DNA of 12,564 nt, taken from NCBI GenBank assembly GCA_963972065.1, contig CAXAVJ010000098.1, positions 1 through 12,564 of the forward strand, written 5' to 3'. Position 1 is the first letter of the stretch; the number at the start of each line of letters is the position of its first letter. This DNA comes from UBA1479 sp963972065. Lineage in GTDB: Bacteria; Pseudomonadota; Alphaproteobacteria; Rhodospirillales; Casp-alpha2. Shown here piece after piece: positions 1 through 5,240 of this stretch. The notes below the pieces were generated by a model. It was not told the origin of the DNA. It made no database searches and saw only the letters and a list, made by a program, of their open reading frames with translations. The translations under genes and the position numbers were made by a program.

Positions 1-870
1 GGGCAGCTTACCCGCCATGAAGTCACGGAACGACTGCCCGGCGGCGTTGATGTAATTGCCGTCGCGGTAGACGAAGTACATGGGCACGTCGAGGATGTAG
101 TCGACATATTGTTCGAACCCGAAGCCGTCTTCGAACACGAACGGTAGGGTGCCGCAGCGGTCCGGATCGACGTCGGTCCAGATGTGCGAGCGGTAGGACA
201 GGAAGCCGTTGGGTTTGCCGTGGCGGAACGGCGAATTGGCCCACAGCGCCGTGGCGATCGGCTGCAGCGCCAAGGCGACGCGGAACATCTGGCGCATCAC
301 CGCTTCGGAATTGAAGTCCAGGTTGACCTGCACGGTGCAGGTCGACTGCATCATCTCGAGGCCGAGCTCGCCCCGGGTCGGCATGTATTCCCGCATGATC
401 GCGTAGCGGCCCTTGGGCATCCAGGGCATGTCTTCGCGCGCCCATTTCGGATTGTAGCCCAATCCCAAGAACCCGATGCCGAGCTCACTGGCCACGGTTT
501 TCACCTGCTTCAGGTGCTCCGTCACTTCGCCGCAGGTCTGGTGGATGGTTTCCACGGGTGCGCCCGACAGTTCCAGCTGCCCCGCCGGCTCCAGCGAGAT
601 CGAACTGCGGTCCGGCTTCGACAGGGCGATGACGTTGCCTTTCTCCAGCACCGGGGTCCAGCCGAAGCGGGTCAGGGCGTCGAGCATCTGGCGCACCCCC
701 GGTTCGCCGTCATAGGTCAGCGGGCGCAGGGTCTTCAGATCGTAGGCGAATTTTTCATGTTCCGTGCCGATGCGCCAGTCGCGCGCGGGCTTGCAGCCTG
801 CTTCCAGGTATTCGACCAGGGTGGCCTTGTCGGTGAGGGGATGGGACTTCGGGGAACTGTCATTGGCCAT
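1..870 (-). CDS. gshA: Glutamate-cysteine ligase (plant/alphaproteobacterial type), partial
   Basis: First 290 residues; the reading frame is open to the left edge, so the C-terminus is missing (the family is usually about 450 residues). The enzyme joins glutamate and cysteine with ATP, the first step of cytosolic glutathione synthesis. Visible in the translation: GTEHEKF at residues 35-41, an ATP-grasp-like/GCS2 signature; an ISLEPAGQLELSG block; FLGLGYNPKW; KGRYAIMREYMP; and a MMQSTCTVQVNLDF block. Together these are typical of the plant-type gamma-glutamylcysteine synthetase family rather than the E. coli GshA type. The start is the ATG at 868-870; no strong ribosome binding site precedes it. 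It lies 75 bp downstream of rsmE on the same strand, and cotranscription is likely. Family confidence is high; the exact start is less certain. Confidence 0.9.
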   Translation of the reverse strand, partial: MANDSSPKSHPLTDKATLVEYLEAGCKPARDWRIGTEHEKFAYDLKTLRPLTYDGEPGVRQMLDALTRFGWTPVLEKGNVIALSKPDRSSISLEPAGQLELSGAPVETIHQTCGEVTEHLKQVKTVASELGIGFLGLGYNPKWAREDMPWMPKGRYAIMREYMPTRGELGLEMMQSTCTVQVNLDFNSEAVMRQMFRVALALQPIATALWANSPFRHGKPNGFLSYRSHIWTDVDPDRCGTLPFVFEDGFGFEQYVDYILDVPMYFVYRDGNYINAAGQSFRDFMAGKLP

Positions 871-945
871 GGCCGGGTCTTTCGTCGTTGGAGGGAACGG
901 GCGGGAAGAGGGGAAGAAGATAAGGTCCGCCGTTCCTATATTTGG

Positions 946-1671
946 TCAGGTCCAGTCGCCTACAACCGCCTGCCATACGGAAAGTGCGGCAAGGCAGGCC
1001 GTTTCGGCGCGCAGGATGCGGGGACCCAGCGTCACCGGGGTGATGAAGGGAAGCTTAGCAAACCTGTCAAGTTCCCGCGCCTGAAAGCCGCCTTCCGGGC
1101 CGACCAAAAACCCGACCGCCGCGCCCGCCGTCGCGGCAATGACTGCAAGGGGGGCGCCGCCCCCGGTCTCGTCGAGGGCGAACAGGGGCCGGTCCTGGGG
1201 CCAATCGGCCAGAAGGGTGTCCAGATCGGTCATGTCGGAAACTTCGGGCACGGACAGGCGCTCGCATTGTTCCGCCGCCTCGACGGCCTGGGCGCGGAGG
1301 CGCTCCGTATTCGTGCGCCCGGTCTGGGTATTGGCCGTGGCGACGGGCATCAGGCGCGATGTGCCCAGTTCCGTCGCCTTCTGAACGATGAAATCCGTGC
1401 CGGTCTTCTTCACCGGCGCGAAGGCGAGCCACGGCCCCGGAGCCTCGGACTGATCGCGGGTTTTCTCCATGATCACCAACCCCGCCGCACGCTTGTCCAT
1501 TCGCGCGATCTCAGCCCGCCATTCACCGTCCTGGCCGTTGAACAGTAGAACCGGATCACCCACGCCCAGGCGCATGACCCGGCCCAGGTAATGGGCCTGA
1601 TCGACCGTCGCCTCGACGGTGGTGCTGGCCCCGAGGGGGCCGTCGACGTAGAGGCGGATCCCTGCCGCCAT
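946..1671 (-). CDS. rsmE: 16S rRNA (uracil-1498-N3)-methyltransferase RsmE
   Basis: 241 residues, the usual length for RsmE, a SAM-dependent SPOUT methyltransferase that makes m3U1498 in 16S rRNA of the small ribosomal subunit. Diagnostic motifs are QKATELG (97-103), EQCERL (134-139), GPEGG (191-195) and LGPRILRAETA (215-225); the last two form the trefoil-knot SAM site. The frame is open 30 codons further upstream, but I chose the ATG at 1669-1671. It gives the normal N-terminus (an RLYVDGPL-type PUA-like opening), and an AAAGGGGAAA Shine-Dalgarno-like stretch lies just before it. The upstream extension would also run into ubiA. It is divergent from ubiA and followed by gshA on the same strand. 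Confidence 0.95.
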   Translation of the reverse strand: MAAGIRLYVDGPLGASTTVEATVDQAHYLGRVMRLGVGDPVLLFNGQDGEWRAEIARMDKRAAGLVIMEKTRDQSEAPGPWLAFAPVKKTGTDFIVQKATELGTSRLMPVATANTQTGRTNTERLRAQAVEAAEQCERLSVPEVSDMTDLDTLLADWPQDRPLFALDETGGGAPLAVIAATAGAAVGFLVGPEGGFQARELDRFAKLPFITPVTLGPRILRAETACLAALSVWQAVVGDWT

Positions 1672-1684
1672 GGCGATTTCCCCT

Positions 1685-1713
1685 TTGAATGTGCTTGGTC
1701 CCGACCCTATTAC
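1685..1713 (+). promoter_or_regulatory. Candidate sigma70-type promoter of ubiA
   Basis: TTGAAT (1685-1690) and TATTAC (1708-1713) are separated by exactly 17 bp; each matches 4 of 6 consensus positions. Transcription would begin near 1720, only a base or two before the chosen ubiA ATG at 1722, implying a leaderless or nearly leaderless message. The site lies within the 50-bp divergent gap to rsmE. It is a sequence match only. Confidence 0.4.
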
Positions 1714-1721
1714 TTGAGGCC

Positions 1722-2651
1722 ATGGATGAGCGACAACAAGTTTCCGCCTCGGACATTCCACCGCAAAGCTGGATCGACCGGGTTCCGGGGGAAGGCCTCA
1801 GGCCTTATCTGCGCCTCGCGCGCCTGGACCGACCGATCGGCACCTGGCTGTTGCTGCTGCCCTGCTGGTGGGCGACGGCGATGGCCGCACCCGGCTGGCC
1901 CAACCCCTGGTTCATGGCTCTGTTCGCCGTGGGGGCTCTGATCATGCGGGGGGCGGGCTGCACCGTCAACGACATCGCCGACCGGGATATCGACAATAAG
2001 GTCGCACGCACGGCCGATCGGCCCATCACCTCCGGTCAGGTCTCGGTCGTCCAGGCGCTGGCGTTCCTGGCCCTGCAGCTTGGAATCGGGCTCGCCGTGC
2101 TGCTGCAATTCAACACCTATACGGTGATCCTGGGGGCGTCGTCTCTGGTCCTGGTCGCCCTCTATCCCTTCGCCAAGCGGGTCACCTATTGGCCCCAGTT
2201 CGTGTTGGGCCTGACCTTCAACTGGGGGGCTCTGGTCGGTTGGGCCGCGGTGACGGGGGGGCTGGAGGCCCCGGCGGTACTGCTGTATGCCGCGGGCCTG
2301 CTGTGGACGATGGGCTACGACACCATCTATGCCCATCAGGACAAGGAAGACGACGTCCTGGTCGGCGTCAAGTCGACGGCCTTAAAATTCGGCGATGCGA
2401 CCCGCCCCTGGCTGGCCGCGTTCTACGGCGGCACGATCACCCTGCTGGCGGCGGCGGGTGTGCACGCGGACCTGCACCCGATTTATTTCGCGGGTCTGGC
2501 CGTGGCGGGACTGCATCTTGCCTGGCAGGTGCGCAGCCTCGATCTCGACGACGCCAAGGTCTGCCTGGGCCGGTTCAAGTCGAACCGGGATTTCGGGCTG
2601 ATCGTGCTGGCCGCCATCATCGCCGGACGGCTTGTCGGTGGTGCCGGCTGA
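1722..2651 (+). CDS. ubiA: 4-hydroxybenzoate polyprenyltransferase UbiA
   Basis: 309 residues. This integral membrane enzyme attaches the polyprenyl tail to 4-hydroxybenzoate in ubiquinone synthesis. Both Mg-pyrophosphate aspartate motifs are present: NDIADRDID at residues 83-91, followed by KVARTADRPITSG, and YDTIYAHQDKEDD at 199-211, followed by VGVKSTALKFG. These match true UbiA proteins rather than protoheme or chlorophyll prenyltransferases. Hydrophobic segments fill the rest, for example 41-56, 62-78, 111-129, 133-150, 181-198, 233-247 and 292-307. The ATG at 1722 was preferred to an in-frame ATG at 1689, because the latter lies in the rsmE leader and upstream of the likely transcription start. 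The only Shine-Dalgarno-like GAGG is three bases from the ATG, too close to be normal. The 3' end overlaps the convergent gene at 2617-3024 by 35 bp. UbiD is encoded elsewhere in the window on the other strand. Confidence 0.95.
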   Translation: MDERQQVSASDIPPQSWIDRVPGEGLRPYLRLARLDRPIGTWLLLLPCWWATAMAAPGWPNPWFMALFAVGALIMRGAGCTVNDIADRDIDNKVARTADRPITSGQVSVVQALAFLALQLGIGLAVLLQFNTYTVILGASSLVLVALYPFAKRVTYWPQFVLGLTFNWGALVGWAAVTGGLEAPAVLLYAAGLLWTMGYDTIYAHQDKEDDVLVGVKSTALKFGDATRPWLAAFYGGTITLLAAAGVHADLHPIYFAGLAVAGLHLAWQVRSLDLDDAKVCLGRFKSNRDFGLIVLAAIIAGRLVGGAG

Positions 2652-3024
2652 GACAGCGGTAAAGCTGCCAAGGCGTCAGCACCCAGGGTTCCTGCAGGCC
2701 GAGCACGCGCTTGGCGGCCTCGACACAGGTATAGGGCCGCCAGGCCTGGGCGCGGGGCGGCGGCATGCGGGGCCGCGCCAGACGAAGACGACAGCCCCGG
2801 CGGCGGAACACGCGCAACAGGCCCAGCAGCGGATAGGCCCCGATCGCCGAGGCGAAGGTGTAATGGGCCATGGGGTCGTAATAGAGCCAATTGTCCCGCG
2901 TTCGCAGCAGCACGAAGCAATGACGGAACCCGGGCTTCAGCAGGCGCAACCAAGGCAGGGTCGCCCGCCCGGTGAAGGCGACCACGGCCAGGTCCGGACC
3001 GGCCAGGGCCTTGTCGTCGTTCAT
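2617..3024 (-). CDS. Conserved unknown, possible permuted papain-like cysteine hydrolase; second gene of SOS-boxed pair
   Basis: 135 residues, function unknown. The start is the ATG at 3022-3024, which overlaps the stop of the upstream gene as ATGA, so translational coupling is expected. An in-frame ATG 24 codons earlier lies inside the partner gene and is unlikely. Features seen: a hydrophobic N-terminal strand (LAVVAFTGRA, 12-21); PGFRHCFVLL (31-40) with H35; a WLYYD strand (46-50); a hydrophobic region 57-71; then PYTCVEAAKRVLG (97-109), where C100 begins a helix. His before Cys, each in this setting, resembles circularly permuted NlpC/P60 (YiiX-like) cysteine hydrolases; that assignment is inference. 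There is no signal peptide. The 3' end overlaps ubiA (convergent) by 35 bp. It appears to be transcribed from the LexA-type promoter upstream of its partner. Gene reality is likely; the biochemical role is unproven. Confidence 0.75.
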   Translation of the reverse strand: MNDDKALAGPDLAVVAFTGRATLPWLRLLKPGFRHCFVLLRTRDNWLYYDPMAHYTFASAIGAYPLLGLLRVFRRRGCRLRLARPRMPPPRAQAWRPYTCVEAAKRVLGLQEPWVLTPWQLYRCLSRHHRQAVRR

Positions 3025-3383
3025 GTCAGGATGCCCTTGCGGCGCAGCACCGTCGCCATTCGGTCGAGCGCTTCGTCCCATAGACGGGCCGGCCAAGCCT
3101 CATCGCGCAGGCGGGCGTCGGGGGGACGGTCACGGGCGCCGTATTCCAACAACGTGCGCAGATGCAGCGCCTTAAGCACCCGTGCCCGCACCAGGGAGAC
3201 GGCGGCAAGGTAGACATCATCGGCTTCGCAGGGACGGGCCATGCCGCCGCCGGCCTCGAACCGCTGGCCATCACGCCGCGCCCGATGGGCCCGCATGAAC
3301 CAGAACCAGGCCTCTTCCGCCGTGTCGAAGGGCCGGACCGCGCCAGCGGGCTGGGGGCGTGGGAAATAGCGTTTGCGTTTCAC
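3021..3383 (-). CDS. Conserved unknown small protein; first gene of SOS-boxed pair
   Basis: 120 residues, function unknown. I place the start at the GTG at 3381-3383 because a perfect TAAGGAGG lies nine bases before it. An ATG 17 codons upstream would lie over the promoter-proximal leader and lacks such a site. The protein is basic at the N-terminus (KRKRYFPRPQ), then has PFDTAEEAWFWFMRA (18-32) with an unusual aromatic run, RPCEADDVY (50-58), a helical VRARVLKALHLRTLLEYG stretch (65-82), a PPD turn (87-89) and an LWDEALDRMATVLRRKG helix (101-117). There is no signal peptide or membrane segment. It looks like a compact helical adaptor or nucleic-acid-associated protein, but I know no assigned function. 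Its stop overlaps the next gene by four bases. Confidence 0.8.
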   Translation of the reverse strand: MKRKRYFPRPQPAGAVRPFDTAEEAWFWFMRAHRARRDGQRFEAGGGMARPCEADDVYLAAVSLVRARVLKALHLRTLLEYGARDRPPDARLRDEAWPARLWDEALDRMATVLRRKGILT

Positions 3384-3392
3384 GGGGTGCGG

Positions 3393-3400
3393 CCTCCTTA
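3393..3400 (-). promoter_or_regulatory. Strong ribosome binding site deciding a GTG start
   Basis: Read on the minus strand this is TAAGGAGG, an essentially perfect anti-Shine-Dalgarno match, nine bases before the GTG at 3383. It fixes the start of the first gene of the unknown pair and predicts efficient translation once the message is made. Confidence 0.8.
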
Positions 3401-3417
3401 CGACTTGAAACAGAGAA

Positions 3418-3432
3418 GAACATTTCAAGAAC
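3418..3432 (-). promoter_or_regulatory. LexA-type SOS box (GTTC-N7-GTTC)
   Basis: The plus strand reads GAAC, seven bases (ATTTCAA), GAAC; the minus strand therefore reads GTTC-N7-GTTC, the direct-repeat LexA operator known from Alphaproteobacteria. Both half-sites are perfect with the exact seven-base spacing. The box begins six bases downstream of a candidate -10 element and ends 34 bp before the GTG start of the 3021-3383 gene. It is therefore placed to block transcription initiation of the two-gene unit. I saw no other such box in the intergenic stretches I checked. Confidence 0.8.
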
Positions 3433-3438
3433 AAATAC

Positions 3439-3467
3439 AGATAACCAGCCTAAAATTCCCATGTCAA
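3439..3467 (-). promoter_or_regulatory. Near-consensus sigma70 promoter of the SOS-boxed pair
   Basis: On the minus strand, a consensus TTGACA (3467 to 3462) is followed after 17 bp by TTATCT (3444 to 3439). The alternative reading is TATCTG with an 18-bp spacer. The predicted start site falls in the LexA-type box at 3418-3432. The surroundings are distinctly AT-rich against the GC-rich genes. A strong core promoter with a repressor site over the start is the usual SOS-gene design. Confidence 0.65.
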
Positions 3468-3546
3468 TAATTTTTGAGGTTGATTTTCCTATATACCTTG
3501 CGAACCCATCTCACCTCAAAATCGGCCTGCCATGACGATTCGCTAT

Positions 3547-3556
3547 GGAAATTTCC
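3547..3556. repeat. Perfect palindrome GGAAATTTCC, possible operator
   Basis: A perfect 10-bp palindrome ending 24 bp before the ATG of the S24 repressor gene. Self-regulated repressors of this type normally bind palindromes near their own start, so it may be an autoregulatory operator. No binding evidence exists. Confidence 0.35.
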
Positions 3557-3561
3557 CGCAA

Positions 3562-3574
3562 ATTGTAAGACAAT
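3562..3574. repeat. Inverted repeat ATTGT-AAG-ACAAT, possible operator
   Basis: Perfect 5-bp arms with a three-base centre, ending six bases before the ATG of the S24 repressor gene and overlapping its likely ribosome binding region. It is a second candidate autoregulatory site, five bases downstream of the GGAAATTTCC palindrome. Confidence 0.35.
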
Positions 3575-3580
3575 GTTCCC

Positions 3581-4213
3581 ATGTTGCGGCATTCAAGCGT
3601 ATGGCATGCAGTTGACCGGCTGGCCCGCGAACATGGCCTGTCGACCTCCGGGCTTGCCCGCAAGGCCGGCCTCGATCCGACCACCTTCAACAAAAGCAAG
3701 CGCACGACGCGCGACGGCAAGCTGCGCTGGCCGTCAACGGAAAGCATCGCCAAGATTTTGCAGGCCACGGGGGCCAGCCTGTCAGAATGGGTATCCTACG
3801 TGGACGAGACCGAAGGCGGTGGCGTCTACCGCAACGTGCCGCTGATCGGCTTCGCCCAGGCCGGCAACTCGGGCTTTTTCGACGATGCCGGCTATCCCGT
3901 GGGCGGCGGCTGGGATGAAATCCCCTTCCCTGGCCTGAACGATCCCAACACCTTCGCCCTGGAAATCAACGGCGACAGCATGGAGCCCGTATTCCGCGAC
4001 GGCGACACCATCATCGTCGCCCCCCATGCCTCGGTCCGGCGCGGCGACCGCGTCGTCGTCAAGACCACGGAGGGCGAAGTCATGGCCAAGGTGCTGATCC
4101 GCCGCACGGCGCGTCACATCGATCTGCAGTCCTTAAACCCAGCGCACGAAGACCGGTCCCTCGACCTTGCCCAGGTCGAGTGGATTTCCCGCGTGGTCTG
4201 GGCCAGCCAATAG
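3581..4213 (+). CDS. LexA/CI-like self-cleaving repressor (HTH plus S24 peptidase)
   Basis: 210 residues. The N-terminal XRE/CI-like helix-turn-helix covers roughly 8-45 (LAREHGLSTSGLARKAGLD and the basic NKSKRTTRDGK). A linker follows, then a C-terminal S24/LexA peptidase domain (about 85-208). Catalytic features are intact: an Ala94-Gly95 scissile bond in GFAQAGNSGFF, nucleophile Ser133 in GDSMEP, and general base Lys170 in EVMAKVL. The Ser-to-Lys distance of 37 equals that of E. coli LexA. Family knowledge: such repressors cut themselves when activated by RecA filaments. It lacks the winged-helix N-terminus of LexA, so it is a separate regulator. It is divergent from the SOS-boxed pair across 197 bp. 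The start is the ATG at 3581, with only a weak upstream Shine-Dalgarno. Its targets are unknown; its own promoter and the neighbouring pair are the obvious candidates. Confidence 0.9.
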   Translation: MLRHSSVWHAVDRLAREHGLSTSGLARKAGLDPTTFNKSKRTTRDGKLRWPSTESIAKILQATGASLSEWVSYVDETEGGGVYRNVPLIGFAQAGNSGFFDDAGYPVGGGWDEIPFPGLNDPNTFALEINGDSMEPVFRDGDTIIVAPHASVRRGDRVVVKTTEGEVMAKVLIRRTARHIDLQSLNPAHEDRSLDLAQVEWISRVVWASQ

Positions 4214-4295
4214 GCCACGCCCTGGGATAACGTTGTCCGCCGTGGGCCGACACTTTCCCTCACATCCCTGAATTTCCTGTATTTCCCGCCTACCC

Positions 4296-4324
4296 TTGGC
4301 CTTTCCGCCATCAGGGGTTATGCT
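4296..4324 (+). promoter_or_regulatory. Candidate promoter of the aminotransferase gene
   Basis: TTGGCC (4296-4301) and TATGCT (4319-4324) with a 17-bp spacer, each matching 4 of 6 consensus positions. It would start a message with a leader of about 45 bases. It lies in the 163-bp gap after the S24 gene, which otherwise holds only a weak imperfect inverted repeat (about 4213-4250) with no T-run. Confidence 0.4.
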
Positions 4325-4376
4325 GCACATGCGAAGAGAGTGGCGCTGGCTTTGGGAGTTTTGAAAGGCCGATGCC

Positions 4377-5237
4377 ATGAAATACGGACAAAGCAGGGGC
4401 GGTAACGCCGTCAGTTGGATCGACGGCGAATGGCATACAGAGGAGCCCGCCGTCGCCAAGGCGACCGATCACGCCATGTGGCTGGGATCGGCCGTGTTCG
4501 ATGGGGCCCGGTCGATGGCCGGCAAGGTCCCCGACCTGGAAGCCCATTGCGCCCGCGCCATCCGCTCGGCCCGCATCATGGGCATGGCGCCGGACGTGAC
4601 GACGGAAGACATCGTCGAACTGTCCCACGAAGGCATCCAACAGTTCTCCGACGACGCCCAGTTGTATATCTGCCCGCTGTTCTATGCGTCGGGCGGGTTC
4701 GTCGTGCCCGACCCGGAATCGACCCATTTCGTCCTGACGGTGGAGGAAGCGGCCCTGCCCGCACCGACCGGCTTCAAGGCCTGCCTGTCGCGGTTCCGCC
4801 GTCCGGCCGCCGACATGGCGCCGACCGGCGCCAAGGCCGCCTGCCTGTACCCCAACGTGTCGCGCGCCGTGGCCGACGCCAACCAGCGCGGCTTCGACAC
4901 GGGCGTGATGCTGGACCCGGACAGCGATGTGGCCGAGTTCTCGTCGGCCAACCTGTTCATGGTGAAGGACGGCGTGGTGCACACGCCGGCGATCAACGGC
5001 ACCTTCCTCAACGGCATCACCCGCCAACGGGTGATCCAGCTTCTGCGCGAGGCCGGGGTCGAGGTCGTGGAGCGCCAGATCACCTATGACGACCTGACCG
5101 AAGCCGACGAGCTATTCGCCACCGGCAACTATTCCAAGGTCGTGCCCTGCACGCAGTTGGACGGCCGCACCCTGCCCCGGGGCCCCGTGTTCCAGGAAAC
5201 GCGGGACATGTATTTCAGCTACGCCGACGCCTGCTGA
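4377..5237 (+). CDS. Fold-type IV PLP aminotransferase, branched-chain amino acid type
   Basis: 286 residues. The class IV aminotransferase layout is complete: a WIDGEWH opening (14-20), HAMWLGSAVFDGARS (32-46), PLP lysine K153 in the TGAKAACLYPN segment, RGFDTGVMLD (171-180), E187 in AEFSSANLFMVKDG, NGTFLNGITRQRVIQLL (207-223) and ELFATGNYSKVVP (245-257). Members transfer the amino group between branched-chain amino acids and 2-oxoglutarate in the cytosol. The residues after the lysine (AACLYPN in place of GGNYLNS) and the EFSSAN motif differ from classical IlvE, so the substrate is uncertain; D-amino-acid or other branched-chain-like specificity is possible. The ATG at 4377 follows GAAAGG by eight bases. 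It probably forms its own transcription unit and converges on ubiD with only three bases between the two stop codons. Confidence 0.85.
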   Translation: MKYGQSRGGNAVSWIDGEWHTEEPAVAKATDHAMWLGSAVFDGARSMAGKVPDLEAHCARAIRSARIMGMAPDVTTEDIVELSHEGIQQFSDDAQLYICPLFYASGGFVVPDPESTHFVLTVEEAALPAPTGFKACLSRFRRPAADMAPTGAKAACLYPNVSRAVADANQRGFDTGVMLDPDSDVAEFSSANLFMVKDGVVHTPAINGTFLNGITRQRVIQLLREAGVEVVERQITYDDLTEADELFATGNYSKVVPCTQLDGRTLPRGPVFQETRDMYFSYADAC

Positions 5238-5240
5238 GGC

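Noticed and set aside
184..1548. Long plus-strand frame opposite gshA and rsmE
   Set aside because: It lies antisense to two clear conserved genes. Its composition (Arg/Gly/His-rich) is typical of the shadow frame in high-GC DNA, and no domain is visible.
1689..1721. Upstream in-frame ATG for ubiA
   Set aside because: It adds 11 residues without family character and lies between the putative -35 and -10 elements, upstream of the likely transcription start.
3384..3434. Upstream ATG extension of the first SOS-paired gene
   Set aside because: The extension would read through the LexA-type box and the perfect Shine-Dalgarno, whose spacing clearly serves the GTG at 3383.
2617..4213. Prophage remnant around the S24 repressor
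   Set aside because: A CI-like repressor next to unknown genes suggests a prophage, but there is no integrase, no attachment-site repeat and no phage structural gene. Base composition of the coding parts matches the neighbours.
4213..4250. Terminator after the S24 gene
   Set aside because: The inverted repeat GGCCACG/CGTGGGCC is imperfect with a long loop, and no T-run follows.
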